64,000 nt of DNA from Leuconostoc mesenteroides subsp. mesenteroides ATCC 8293 (GTDB lineage Bacteria > Bacillota > Bacilli > Lactobacillales > Lactobacillaceae). Both the position numbers and the translations under genes were made by a program. Numbering within the stretch: the stretch's first letter is position 1; each line of letters begins with the position of its first letter. Shown here piece after piece: positions 46,728-56,251 of the stretch. The stretch covers positions 217,001-281,000 of the forward strand of contig NC_008531.1 of the NCBI RefSeq assembly GCF_000014445.1. The letters run 5' to 3'. The notes under the pieces are model-generated. The model made no database searches. It saw only the letters and a program-made list of their open reading frames with translations, and was not told the origin of the DNA.

Positions 46728-47699
46728 ATGGAACAATTGAAAATCGTTGCTTCAGCACGTCAAATTCCAGATCGACAAGTGACGAATCAAGAGCTCAGCA
46801 CAATGATGGAAACTGATGATGAATGGATCTATACTCGGACAGGTATTCATCAGCGTAATGTCGTGACAACGGAAAACACTAGTGATTTAGCCAGTGAAGT
46901 GGCAAAGAAAATATTGGCGAAAAGTGGTGTTTCACCAGACAGTATTGACTTTATCATTGTTAGCACGATGTCACCAGACAGCCTATCACCAAGCACGGCA
47001 GCAATTGTCCAGGCTAACATTGGTGCCACTAATGCATTCGCATTCGACTTAAGCGCAGCTTGTTCTGGTTTTGTTTATGGATTGAGTGTCGCCTCGAGTC
47101 TGTTAATGTCACGCTATCAACGTGGATTGATTATTGGTGCAGAAGTGTTATCGAAATTAGTTGATTGGAAAGATCGAACTACGGCAGTTTTGTTTGGTGA
47201 TGGAGCTGCAGGGGTACTTGTGGAACGAACACAGGATAATGTTGGACTTTTAGGTGAAGAACTTAGGACTTTTGGTGAAAAGGGTGACAATTTAGTAGCT
47301 GGTAGGTTTGCGAACACAAACCCATTTTCGGAAAATATTAGCCCGTTAGACCCTTATTTTCATCAAAATGGTCGGGAAGTATACAGCTTTGCAACTCGTG
47401 AGGTTCCCGAAGCACTCCAAGCAGCCTTAGAGACAGCTCAAGTTACGGCTGACGATGTTGATTATTATCTATTACATCAGGCAAACGCACGTATTGTATC
47501 TTCCATTGCTAAACGGTTTGGGCAGCCCGTATCTAAGTTCCCAACCAACATGGCTTCAAATGGTAACACTAGTGCAGCAAGTATCGGTATTTTATTAGAT
47601 GAATTGATAGAGTCTAATACAATTCATGCTGGTCAAACGATTGCCTTTGCTGGTTTTGGTGGTGGTTTAACTGTCGGCGCACAAATTTGGAAAATTTAA
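46728..47699 (+). CDS. fabH: 3-oxoacyl-ACP synthase III (first FabH)
   Basis: The 323-residue KAS III has catalytic Cys in SAACSGFVYG (about residue 112), His in LLHQANARI and Asn in NGNTSAASIG. It condenses acetyl-CoA with malonyl-ACP to start chains. AGAGGGG is 6 nt ahead of the ATG. A second FabH is at 60377-61345. Confidence 0.94.
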   Translation: MEQLKIVASARQIPDRQVTNQELSTMMETDDEWIYTRTGIHQRNVVTTENTSDLASEVAKKILAKSGVSPDSIDFIIVSTMSPDSLSPSTAAIVQANIGATNAFAFDLSAACSGFVYGLSVASSLLMSRYQRGLIIGAEVLSKLVDWKDRTTAVLFGDGAAGVLVERTQDNVGLLGEELRTFGEKGDNLVAGRFANTNPFSENISPLDPYFHQNGREVYSFATREVPEALQAALETAQVTADDVDYYLLHQANARIVSSIAKRFGQPVSKFPTNMASNGNTSAASIGILLDELIESNTIHAGQTIAFAGFGGGLTVGAQIWKI

Positions 47700-47774
47700 A
47701 TCTATCGGTGTAGTCGGCTGCACCGCAAAAATCTAACGAAAATACATAAAACGGATTTTAGGAGAAAAACACTC

Positions 47775-48014
47775 ATGACAGACGCAGAAATTTTTGACAA
47801 GACAAAAGAAATTTTGGTTGATCAATTTGATTTAGAAGAAGATGAAGTTTCATTAACAACCGATTTAACAAATGATATTGACGCTGATTCATTGGACTTG
47901 TTTGAAGTTTTGAACCGTGTTGAAGATGATTTTGATATTAAGTTGGCTGTTGCTGAAGATATCAAGACTGTTCAAGATTTGGTTGATAAGATTAAAGAAC
48001 AATTAGCAGCGTAA
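47775..48014 (+). CDS. acpP: Acyl carrier protein
   Basis: The 79-residue acidic four-helix protein has the 4'-phosphopantetheine Ser in DADSLDLFEVL. AGGAG lies 9 nt upstream of the ATG. It lies between fabH and fabK as in related clusters. Confidence 0.95.
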   Translation: MTDAEIFDKTKEILVDQFDLEEDEVSLTTDLTNDIDADSLDLFEVLNRVEDDFDIKLAVAEDIKTVQDLVDKIKEQLAA

Positions 48015-48064
48015 TTTAGGTGACATTTTGTCACGTACATAACATAATTTTTAAGGATGAGAAC

Positions 48065-49030
48065 ATGACAGTTAAAACAATGAACCCTATTTTTGAAAAA
48101 TTAGGCATGAAATACCCAATTGTTGAAGGTGGGATGACATGGGCTGGAACAGGTGCGTTGGCAGCTGCTATTTCAGAGGCTGGTGGACTTGGCTTTATCG
48201 GCACAGGTTATTGGCATGGTGATGACGTTCGTAAAGAAATCAGACGTGCAAAAGCTCTGACAGATAAGCCTTTTGGCGTTAACGTAATGTTATTAAGTCG
48301 TCATATTAGAGAAGTTTTTGATGTCATTATCGAAGAAAAAGTTGCTGTAGTTGCAACTGGAGCAGGAGACCCATCGCCATTTTTGGATGAGTTACATGCT
48401 GCTGGTATTATAGTAATGCCTGTCGTTCCCTCAGTTTCATTAGCACGTATGATGGAAAAAAAAGGGGTTGACGCGGTTATTGCTGAAGGTATGGAATCAG
48501 GTGGGCATATTGGTATGCTGACTACGATGACATTAGTACCGCAAGTAGCCGATGCCGTTAATATTCCAGTAATTGCTGCTGGTGGTATTGGTGATGGACG
48601 TGGTGTTGCCGCTGCGTTTATGCTTGGTGCGGCTGGTGCACAAATGGGTACAAGGTTTCTGACAGCTACTGAATCAGAAGTTCACCCTAACTTTAAGTCA
48701 AAAATACTTAAAGCTAAAGATATTGACACTATCGTTACGGGTAATTTGCTTGGTAATCGTGCCCGTGTTTTGAAAAATAAAATGGCAAAGTCATTTGTTA
48801 AAAATGAAGTAAACGAATTACAAAAAGAAAAGCCAGACGCTGCAGCCATTGAAAAACTTGAATCTGGTACACTACGTCGTGCTGTTCAAGAAGGTGATAA
48901 AGAAGGCGGTGCATTCATGGCCGGTCAAATTTCTGGTTTGATTAAGGATGAGAAGCCTGCAGCTGATATCTTGTCCGACATTTGGGCGCAAGCTACCGAT
49001 TTAATGGGTATTGAAAACACAACATTGTAA
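48065..49030 (+). CDS. fabK: Enoyl-ACP reductase II (FabK, FMN type)
   Basis: The 321-residue TIM-barrel flavoprotein of the nitronate monooxygenase fold has PIVEGGMTWAGTGALAAAIS at the N terminus, AEGMESGGHIG and PVIAAGGIGDGRG (FMN phosphate site). It performs the last reduction of each elongation cycle, and no FabI is seen in the cluster. The ATG at 48065 follows AAGGATGAG; upstream codons from 48020 are rejected. FabK enzymes are poorly inhibited by triclosan. Confidence 0.93.
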   Translation: MTVKTMNPIFEKLGMKYPIVEGGMTWAGTGALAAAISEAGGLGFIGTGYWHGDDVRKEIRRAKALTDKPFGVNVMLLSRHIREVFDVIIEEKVAVVATGAGDPSPFLDELHAAGIIVMPVVPSVSLARMMEKKGVDAVIAEGMESGGHIGMLTTMTLVPQVADAVNIPVIAAGGIGDGRGVAAAFMLGAAGAQMGTRFLTATESEVHPNFKSKILKAKDIDTIVTGNLLGNRARVLKNKMAKSFVKNEVNELQKEKPDAAAIEKLESGTLRRAVQEGDKEGGAFMAGQISGLIKDEKPAADILSDIWAQATDLMGIENTTL

Positions 49031-49087
49031 GTAAAGAATCCGATTGGTTTCGGTTTCATTGTTTATATATAGTATATGGGGTTTAAC

Positions 49088-50026
49088 ATGAAAATTGGAT
49101 TATTGTTCAGCGGGCAAGGCGCACAGCAAGCCGGCATGGGCACAGATTTATATGAAGCACTTCCTGAATATAAATCAACAATCGATCGAGCTTCTGAAGT
49201 TTTAGGATATGATTTATCTGACGTGATGAAGAATGCTGATAAAATTGCACAAACGCAATATGCACAACCTGCTATCTTATCTATGAGTAATGCCATTGTG
49301 AATGCTTTGGGTAGTGCTTTGCAACAGCCAGTTGCAGCTCTAGGATTGAGTTTAGGCGAGTATTCGGCGTTGACTGCAGCTGGGGCCATGAACTTTGAAC
49401 AAGCTGTTGCTATTATCAAAGATCGTGGGCGATATATGCAAACGGTTGGAGACGCAAATCCTGGTAAGATGGCGGCAATAATGGGCGAAGATCAAAAGCT
49501 CATTGAAGCTGTTTTAGCTCAATTGCAGGCCAAAGGAAAGCAAGTTTTCCCAGCAAACTATAATACGTTTGCTCAGCTGGTCATTGGCGGAATTGCTGCT
49601 GATGTTGACGAGGCAAAAGCGACATTAACAGCGGCTGGCATCAAACGTACGATTGATTTGCCAGTCTCTGGTGCATTTCACACCCCATTATTGAAAGACG
49701 CTGCTGTTCAGTTATCTGAACGGTTGGCAACTGAAGCATTTACAGATGTGAATTATCCTGTTTATTCCAATACAACAAGTGAACCGTTTATTATCGCGGA
49801 TCTCCATGAAACGTTGACTAAACAAATTGTATCGCCAACATATTTCGCGCAAGCGATGAAAAAAATGTTAGATGCAGGTGTTGATACATTTATTGAAGTT
49901 GGTCCTTCGGATACATTGATTAAGTTTGCTAAAAAAATTGCTCCCAAGGATGTGAAACGATACGCTATTAAAGACTTAAAAAGCTTTAATGAAGTAAAAG
50001 AATTGCTCACAGCAGAAGAGGTATAA
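49088..50026 (+). CDS. fabD: Malonyl-CoA:ACP transacylase
   Basis: The protein has 312 residues from the ATG at 49088. LFSGQGAQQAGMG at the start and the nucleophile motif GLSLGEYSAL (GxSxG) are present, with the His in SGAFHTPL. It loads malonate onto ACP. The ribosome site is weak for both this ATG and the ATG at 49076, so four extra residues are possible. Confidence 0.94.
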   Translation: MKIGLLFSGQGAQQAGMGTDLYEALPEYKSTIDRASEVLGYDLSDVMKNADKIAQTQYAQPAILSMSNAIVNALGSALQQPVAALGLSLGEYSALTAAGAMNFEQAVAIIKDRGRYMQTVGDANPGKMAAIMGEDQKLIEAVLAQLQAKGKQVFPANYNTFAQLVIGGIAADVDEAKATLTAAGIKRTIDLPVSGAFHTPLLKDAAVQLSERLATEAFTDVNYPVYSNTTSEPFIIADLHETLTKQIVSPTYFAQAMKKMLDAGVDTFIEVGPSDTLIKFAKKIAPKDVKRYAIKDLKSFNEVKELLTAEEV

Positions 50027-50027
50027 C

Positions 50028-50759
50028 ATGGCAGATTTTACAGATAAAACTGTTTTAGTAACAGGCTCATCACGTGGTATAGGACTTGCAATTGCAAAGG
50101 CATTTGATGCTGCAGGAGCAAACGTCATTTTACATGCACGTTCAGAAATTAGTCCTGAAACTTTAACAGAGTTTAAGTCAGAACCAAAAACATTACAGTT
50201 TGATATTGCTGATGCAGAAGCAGCAGAAGACAGTTTGAAAGTATTATACAAGCAAGAAAACTTTTCAGGTATTGACATATTAATCAACAATGCCGGTATT
50301 ACAAAGGATCAGCTAGCTATTGCAATGACACCAGCAGATTTTGCACAGGTTGTTAACGTAAACTTAAACGGTACTTTTAATGTGACACAACCTGTATTTA
50401 AAAAGATGATTCGACAAAAGCATGGGGCGATTATTAATCTAGCCTCTGTTGTTGGATTAATGGGTAACATGGGTCAAGCGAATTATTCTGCATCAAAAGC
50501 TGGTCTGGTCGGATTGACAAAGACTCTAGCTAAAGAAGGTGCACGTCGCCACATCCGAGTAAATGCGATTGCCCCTGGTATGATTGTTTCAGATATGACT
50601 GGTGCTTTGCCAGAAAAGACACAGGAAGAGATTCTAAAAAATATTCCATTATCTCGTTTTGGTGAAGCTTCGGAAATTGCAGATGTAGCATTATTCTTGG
50701 CAGGTAATGATTATATTACCGGTCAAACAATCACAGTTGATGGTGGGTTATACATTTAA
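50028..50759 (+). CDS. fabG: 3-oxoacyl-ACP reductase
   Basis: The 243-residue short-chain dehydrogenase has VTGSSRGIGLAIA, NNAGIT, the catalytic Ser in NLASVVGLMG and YSASK (YxxxK). It reduces 3-oxoacyl-ACP with NADPH. It starts 1 nt after fabD with GAAGAGGT in front. Confidence 0.95.
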   Translation: MADFTDKTVLVTGSSRGIGLAIAKAFDAAGANVILHARSEISPETLTEFKSEPKTLQFDIADAEAAEDSLKVLYKQENFSGIDILINNAGITKDQLAIAMTPADFAQVVNVNLNGTFNVTQPVFKKMIRQKHGAIINLASVVGLMGNMGQANYSASKAGLVGLTKTLAKEGARRHIRVNAIAPGMIVSDMTGALPEKTQEEILKNIPLSRFGEASEIADVALFLAGNDYITGQTITVDGGLYI

Positions 50760-50779
50760 CGCACAATTTATTGATGTGA

Positions 50780-50881
50780 GGCACTGAGAACATAAAGAAA
50801 GGAAATGCGTCCTCGGCCATTTGATTTAAATTCATTAGTATAATGTCTTTTTAATCAGTGTCCGTCCACGCTCTTAATATT
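50780..50881 (+). promoter_or_regulatory. fabG-fabF gap with internal promoter and tiny leader ORF
   Basis: The gap of 122 nt is long for this compact cluster. AAAGGA precedes an ATG at 50805 that would give only 12 codons (MRPRPFDLNSLV). A TATAAT lies at 50839-50844, without a good -35. No ribosome site precedes fabF. CACTGA near 50782 can pair with TCAGTG at 50854-50859. Confidence 0.45.
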
Positions 50882-52144
50882 ATGACACGCGTAGTAATTA
50901 CAGGACTTGGCGCAGTAACGCCATTAGGAAACGATACACAGTCTTTCTTGGACGGTATTTTCAATGAAAAAATTGGTATTAAACCAATTACAAAATTTGA
51001 TGCATCAGAGACGGGAATCACCGTGGCAGGACAGGTTGATGGTTTTGATCCCGCAGCTCGTGTTGGTAAGCGTGATGCACGTAAGATGGATTTGTTTTCA
51101 CAGTATGCGGTTGATGCTGCAGATCAGGCTTTGACTAATGCTGGATTAAAGGCAGAAGAAGGTGCTGAAGCACCAACCACTGTTGCTGATCCTACTCGAT
51201 TCGGTGTAATTTTAGGTAATGGTATTGGTGGGTTGACTACTATACAAGATCAAGTAATCAAGATGCATGATAAGGGGCCACAACGTGTTAGTCCATTGTT
51301 TGTGCCTGAATCAATTCCCAACATGGTATCAGGAAATGTTTCGTTACGTTTTGGTGCAAAGGGTATTAATTCAACAATTGTTACGGCTTGTGCTTCAGCA
51401 ACAAATGCGATTGGGGAAGCGTTCTGGCGTATTCAATCTGGTAAAGCCGATGTCATGTTAACTGGTGGTTCAGAAGCAACGGTTAACGAAATTGGTATTG
51501 CTGGTTTCGCAGCCTTGACTGCGTTATCAAAGGAAGAAGATCCAACACAAGCTTCAAAGCCTTTTGATAAGAATCGTCATGGATTTGTTTTGGGTGAAGG
51601 TTCAGGAATTTTGGTTATTGAAAGTCTAGAACATGCTCAAGCACGTGGTGCTCATATTCTTGCGGAATTAGTTGGTTATGGTGCATCATCTGATGCATAT
51701 CACATGACGTCACCATCCCCAGATGGTGAAGGTGCTGCACGCGCAATTCGTGATGCATTAAATGACGCTAATTTGGAAGCCAATCAAATTTCATATATCA
51801 ATGCTCACGGAACAGCAACAGGAGCAAATGATTCGGGTGAAGCACATGCTATTGCCACTGTGTTTGGAGAAAATACAGTACCTGTTTCTTCAACAAAGGG
51901 AATGACAGGTCATTTGCTTGGTGCTGCTGGTGCCATAGAAGCTTTGATTTCTGTAGGTTCTTTGACACGTGGTGAATTACCAGTAAACGTCGGTCTTGAT
52001 GAACAGGACGAGGACACTAAGGTAGTTAATTTAGTTGATCAAGAAAACAAGCATCAAGCACCTGAGTATGTAATGAGTGCTAATTATGGTTTTGGTGGTC
52101 ACAACGCTGTCATCGTATTTAAGAAATGGCATGAAGGAGTGTAA
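50882..52144 (+). CDS. fabF: 3-oxoacyl-ACP synthase II
   Basis: The 420-residue KAS II shows TRVVITGLGAVTPLGND at the N terminus, the catalytic Cys in TVTACASATNAIG (with ST for TV possible), and the His pair in NAHGTATGANDS and KGMTGHLLGAAG. It elongates acyl-ACP. The ATG at 50882 fits family starts; a GTG at 50858 would add eight residues. Neither has a Shine-Dalgarno sequence, and a -10 box lies just upstream (see the leader feature). Confidence 0.94.
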   Translation: MTRVVITGLGAVTPLGNDTQSFLDGIFNEKIGIKPITKFDASETGITVAGQVDGFDPAARVGKRDARKMDLFSQYAVDAADQALTNAGLKAEEGAEAPTTVADPTRFGVILGNGIGGLTTIQDQVIKMHDKGPQRVSPLFVPESIPNMVSGNVSLRFGAKGINSTIVTACASATNAIGEAFWRIQSGKADVMLTGGSEATVNEIGIAGFAALTALSKEEDPTQASKPFDKNRHGFVLGEGSGILVIESLEHAQARGAHILAELVGYGASSDAYHMTSPSPDGEGAARAIRDALNDANLEANQISYINAHGTATGANDSGEAHAIATVFGENTVPVSSTKGMTGHLLGAAGAIEALISVGSLTRGELPVNVGLDEQDEDTKVVNLVDQENKHQAPEYVMSANYGFGGHNAVIVFKKWHEGV

Positions 52145-52147
52145 TTG

Positions 52148-52606
52148 ATGAGTTTAAATATTGAGGAAATTCGTGGATTAATTGCTGATTTAGAGAACAG
52201 TTCTTTACGCGAATTCAAAGTTGTTGATGGCGAATTCAGTTTGCATTTATCAAAGAACAAAAATGAAGCAGTCGTGAACGCGCCAGTTCAAACTCCAGTT
52301 GTTGCTCCTGCCGCTGTTACATCAGATCAAGCTCAAGTAGCTGCAGAACCTGAAACGCTTAAAACAGGAACTGAAATTGTTGCTCCTATGGTTGGAACAG
52401 TATATTTGCAACCAAAACCTGATGCACCAATGTTCAAACAAGTTGGTGATAAGGTCTCAGTGGGAGAAACAGTTGCTGTGATTGAAGCGATGAAATTAAT
52501 GACAGAAATTCATAGTGAAGTCAGTGGAACAGTAGCCGAAATACTAGTTGCTAACGAAGAAGTAGTAGACTACAATAAGCCACTCTATAGAATAACAACA
52601 GATTAA
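52148..52606 (+). CDS. accB: Biotin carboxyl carrier protein of acetyl-CoA carboxylase
   Basis: The 152-residue protein has an N-terminal helix, an Ala/Pro/Val-rich linker (about residues 46-75) and a C-terminal biotinyl domain with VIEAMKLMTE; the Lys is the biotin site used by BirA. AAGGAG lies before the fabF stop. The ATG at 52148 is preferred to the TTG one codon before. Confidence 0.95.
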   Translation: MSLNIEEIRGLIADLENSSLREFKVVDGEFSLHLSKNKNEAVVNAPVQTPVVAPAAVTSDQAQVAAEPETLKTGTEIVAPMVGTVYLQPKPDAPMFKQVGDKVSVGETVAVIEAMKLMTEIHSEVSGTVAEILVANEEVVDYNKPLYRITTD

Positions 52607-52685
52607 ATGTAATTTTAAGGTTTGTATCGGTATGAAATATAAATATCATACAAACGTACATAATACATACTACGAAGGAGCCAAA

Positions 52686-53118
52686 ATGTCGATTCTAAAC
52701 ACACAACAAATTCAAGAAATATTACCTCACCGTTATCCAATGCTTATGCTAGATACAGTGGAAGAATTAGTACCAGGTGAGAGAGCAGTAGCAATTAAAA
52801 ATATCAGTGTCAATGAAGAAATTTTCCAAGGCCATTTCCCTGGGGAATCCAACTTTCCCGGGTGCTTTGACTGTCGAGGCATTAGCTCAAACTGGTGCGG
52901 TTGCACTGTTATCTATGCCTGAATTTAAGGGTAAAACGGCTTACTTCGGGGGCATTAAAAAGGCTCGTTATCGTAGAATGGTTCGTCCAGGAGATCAACT
53001 ACGTTTAGAAGTTACTTTGGATCGTTTGCGCGGACCAATTGGTACTGGCAAAGGTATTGTTTGGGTTGGTGACAAAAAAGCGACAACAGCAGAATTGACG
53101 TTTATTATTGGAGACTAA
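52686..53118 (+). pseudogene. fabZ: fabZ second copy, frameshifted
   Basis: The gene starts well (AAGGAG, ATG at 52686, MSILNTQQIQEILPHRYPML) but reads GHFPGE and leaves the frame at a run of four G (52842-52845). Dropping one G restores GHFPGNPTFPGALTVEALAQ and an intact C terminus ending at 53118. So a full FabZ of 143 residues is split by one inserted base, just after the catalytic His. It may be a real mutation, a base-call error in a G run, or less likely a +1 ribosomal shift. Flanking accB and accC are intact. Confidence 0.9.
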
Positions 53119-53119
53119 A

Positions 53120-54496
53120 ATGTTCAAAAAGGTTCTAGTGGCAAATCGCGGTGAAATCGCGGTGCGTATTATTCGGACATTGAGAGAAATGGGTATTGCA
53201 TCAGTTGCTGTTTATTCAACAGCTGACAAAGATAGCTTGCACGTTCAAATTGCTGATGAAGCAATCGCAGTTGGTGGTGTTAAGCCAACAGATTCATATT
53301 TGAATATGAAAAACATTCTGAGTGCGGCACTATTAACAGGTTCTGAAGCTATTCACCCAGGATACGGCTTTCTGTCAGAAAATGCTCTATTTGCTGAAAT
53401 GGTTGGCGAAGTAGGAATTAAATGGATTGGCCCACGTCCAGACACAATTGAATTAATGGGTAACAAAGCTAATGCTCGTGAAGAAATGCGTCAAGCAGGT
53501 GTTCCGGTTATTCCTGGATCTGACGGTTTCATCCGTGACTTTTCCGAAGCTAAGGTTGTTGCTGATCGTATCGGATATCCTTTGTTGCTAAAAGCCGCTG
53601 CTGGTGGTGGTGGAAAAGGCATGCGTTTTGTTTATAGCGAAGATGAATTGAGCGACAAATTTGATGATGCCCAAAATGAAGCGCGCCTGTCAGTTGGTGA
53701 TGATCAAATGTACATTGAAAAAGTGATGGAACATGTCCGACACATTGAAATGCAGCTTTTGAGAGATGAAAATGGTCATGTTGTCTATCTACCAGAACGT
53801 GATTGCTCATTACAGCGTAAAAATCAAAAGGTGTTGGAAGAGTCACCTGCTGTAGGTGTAACGCCTGAGATGCGTGCTTATTTAGGTGGTATTGTAACAA
53901 AAGCTGCGCAAGCGATCAGGTATGAGAACACTGGAACAATTGAATTTTTGCAAGACCATGAGGGCAATTTTTACTTCATGGAGATGAATACTCGTATCCA
54001 GGTTGAACACCCAGTCACTGAGATGGTAACCAATTTAGATTTAATTAGATTACAAATAGAAGTCGCTGCAGGGCAAGATTTACCTATAAAACAGGACGAT
54101 ATTCAAGTTAATGGTCATTCCATCGAAGTACGCTTGACGGCCGAAAGACCTGAAAGTAATTTTGCACCAAGTGCAGGCACAGTTGATCTTGTATTTTTAC
54201 CTACCGGAGGACCTGGTGTTCGAATTGATTCCGCACTATTTGTGGGCGATAAAGTCCAACCATTTTACGATTCAATGATTGGTAAATTAGTGGCGAAGGC
54301 AGATACTCGTGAACAAGCGGTTCAAAAAATTCATCGCATTGTTGATGAAACTGTTGTGCATGGCATTTCTACAAGTTTAAATTTCCAAAAAGCTTTATTG
54401 GAAGATCCACACGTGCAGCGTGGCGAATTTGATACACGCTATTTAGAAACTGAATTCTTACCACGGTGGACTGAGAGCTTATCAGAAGATGAATAA
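53120..54496 (+). CDS. accC: Biotin carboxylase subunit of acetyl-CoA carboxylase
   Basis: The 458-residue ATP-grasp enzyme starts MFKKVLVANRGEIAVRIIRT, has the Gly-rich KAAAGGGGKGMRFV loop and the EMNTRIQVEHPVTE block. It carboxylates biotin on AccB. GGAG is 6 nt before the ATG at 53120, only 1 nt after the fabZ stop. Confidence 0.96.
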   Translation: MFKKVLVANRGEIAVRIIRTLREMGIASVAVYSTADKDSLHVQIADEAIAVGGVKPTDSYLNMKNILSAALLTGSEAIHPGYGFLSENALFAEMVGEVGIKWIGPRPDTIELMGNKANAREEMRQAGVPVIPGSDGFIRDFSEAKVVADRIGYPLLLKAAAGGGGKGMRFVYSEDELSDKFDDAQNEARLSVGDDQMYIEKVMEHVRHIEMQLLRDENGHVVYLPERDCSLQRKNQKVLEESPAVGVTPEMRAYLGGIVTKAAQAIRYENTGTIEFLQDHEGNFYFMEMNTRIQVEHPVTEMVTNLDLIRLQIEVAAGQDLPIKQDDIQVNGHSIEVRLTAERPESNFAPSAGTVDLVFLPTGGPGVRIDSALFVGDKVQPFYDSMIGKLVAKADTREQAVQKIHRIVDETVVHGISTSLNFQKALLEDPHVQRGEFDTRYLETEFLPRWTESLSEDE

Positions 54497-54552
54497 TACA
54501 ATGCCGCATGCGTTTGACGTGTGCGGTATTCTAGTAAATGGAGACATTTAAT

Positions 54553-55395
54553 ATGGACTTATACAACAATAAAAATAGCGATACATCAAAAATTAAAAGA
54601 GATGCTTCGGTTAATGATCGCATTCCTGATGGTCTTTTTCTAGCGTGCCCATACTGTGGTGCACAAATGTACAATAAACAGCTTGGCAAATATCGTGTGT
54701 GTGCAAAGTGTAATTATGGTTTTCGTCTCCAAGCATGGGAACGTGTTGAATTATTGACTAAAAACTTTGAAGAAATGGATTCAGATATCCAAATGGATCA
54801 TCCAGAGTTTCCAGGTTATGCAGAAAAACTAAAGCGGGCACAGTCACAAACTGAGTTGGCAGAATCTGTTTTGACTGGAACGGCTGACATTGAAGGGGAA
54901 CAGGTGGCTTTAGGAATCATGGATTCCTACTTCATGATGGGGTCTTTGGGTTCAATGACAGGTGAAAAAATTACGCGCTTGTTTGAATACGCAACGGCTC
55001 ATACGTTACCGGTTGTTTTGTTCACTGCATCAGGTGGCGCACGTATGCAAGAAGGAATTGATTCCTTAATGCAGATGGCCAAGGTTTCAGCAGCTGTTGC
55101 AGCCCACCAGGAAGCTAAGTTATTGTACCTAGTTGTGCTAACTGATCCTACAACTGGCGGAGTAACTGCAAGTTTTGCTATGCAAGGGGATGTTACTTTA
55201 GCTGAACCACACGCGCTTGTTGGTTTTGCTGGGGCAAGAGTGATTGAATCAACAATACATGAAAAACTACCAAAAGACTTTCAACGGGTAGAGACATTAT
55301 TGGAAAATGGTTTTGTAGATCAAATTGTACCTCGATCAGAATTAGCTCAACTGATTGCCAAAATTGTTAGATTACATACAGCGGAGGCCGAATAA
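54553..55395 (+). CDS. accD: Acetyl-CoA carboxylase carboxyltransferase beta subunit
   Basis: The 280-residue crotonase-fold subunit has a C4 zinc ribbon (CPYCGAQ...CAKCNYG, residues about 33-55). TASGGARMQEG and TTGGVTASFA blocks form the active site with AccA. GGAGA is 8 nt before the ATG at 54553. accA follows directly. Confidence 0.95.
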   Translation: MDLYNNKNSDTSKIKRDASVNDRIPDGLFLACPYCGAQMYNKQLGKYRVCAKCNYGFRLQAWERVELLTKNFEEMDSDIQMDHPEFPGYAEKLKRAQSQTELAESVLTGTADIEGEQVALGIMDSYFMMGSLGSMTGEKITRLFEYATAHTLPVVLFTASGGARMQEGIDSLMQMAKVSAAVAAHQEAKLLYLVVLTDPTTGGVTASFAMQGDVTLAEPHALVGFAGARVIESTIHEKLPKDFQRVETLLENGFVDQIVPRSELAQLIAKIVRLHTAEAE

Positions 55396-56199
55396 ATGCC
55401 TGATATTTTAAGTGGATTGAAATTATTTAAACGTGAATTAACGCCAGCGCAAGTGGTTAAAAAATCCCGTGAAGACCGTTTTATGGCGCGGGAAATCATT
55501 GATGGCATTTTTGCAGACTTTGTCGAATTGCATGGTGATCGTCTCGGTGGTGACGATATGTCTATCATTGGTGGCATTGCATTTTTAGCAGACCGGCCTG
55601 TTACGGTGATTGTTGTTGACAAGGGTACAGATATTCATGACAAGTTGAGCAAACGTAATGGTTCGCCAGAGCCATGGGGCTACCGTAAAGCTCAACGTCT
55701 AATGCAACAAGCTAATCGATTTAATCGTCCAATTATCATGTTTGTTAATACACCAGGTGCTTTTCCAGGCAAAGAGGCTGAGGCGCAAGGGCAGGGTGAG
55801 GCAATTGCTAAATCAATCCTAGACTCAATGAAGTTAACCGTTCCAATGATTTCTATCATATATGGTGAGGGAGGCTCTGGTGGTGCACTTGCATTGGCCA
55901 CGGCTGATCAAGTTTGGATGTTCCAAAATGCAACCTATTCGATACTATCACCAGAAGGATTTGCATCCATTCTTTGGAAAGATAGCAAACGTAGTGAAGA
56001 AGCAGCGGCTGTTATGGGACTAACTGCTAAAGATCTCTTGGAGAAAAATGTTATTGAGTATATTATTCCAGAGTCTCGTAATCATCCTCGAGTTTTCAAC
56101 TTAATTCGGAAGCGGTTAAATGACGAGATACATACATTGAATCAATTAACACCAGATGAACTATTAACGAAGCGACGTAACCGCTTTAGAGCATTCTAA
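55396..56199 (+). CDS. accA: Acetyl-CoA carboxylase carboxyltransferase alpha subunit
   Basis: The 267-residue subunit has FVELHGDRLGGDD, TPGAFPGKEAE and GEGGSGGALALA. It transfers the carboxyl group from biotin to acetyl-CoA with AccD. It begins at the base after the accD stop, with GGAGG in the end of accD. It is shorter than E. coli AccA, as usual in lactic acid bacteria. It is the last gene of the cluster; tmRNA follows. Confidence 0.95.
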   Translation: MPDILSGLKLFKRELTPAQVVKKSREDRFMAREIIDGIFADFVELHGDRLGGDDMSIIGGIAFLADRPVTVIVVDKGTDIHDKLSKRNGSPEPWGYRKAQRLMQQANRFNRPIIMFVNTPGAFPGKEAEAQGQGEAIAKSILDSMKLTVPMISIIYGEGGSGGALALATADQVWMFQNATYSILSPEGFASILWKDSKRSEEAAAVMGLTAKDLLEKNVIEYIIPESRNHPRVFNLIRKRLNDEIHTLNQLTPDELLTKRRNRFRAF

Positions 56200-56213
56200 T
56201 CCGATAAATATGT

Positions 56214-56219
56214 TATAAT
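56214..56219 (+). promoter_or_regulatory. -10 box of the tmRNA gene
   Basis: TATAAT follows the accA stop by 14 nt, about 33 nt upstream of the mature tmRNA 5' end. The -35 region is poor. Confidence 0.5.
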
Positions 56220-56251
56220 AAAGTCTCTCAGATAATGGGTAGATTTTAGAC

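Noticed and set aside
52842..52845. Programmed +1 frameshift in fabZ
   Set aside because: GGG-G could allow slipping, but there is no known stimulator, and a base insertion or read error in a G run is simpler.
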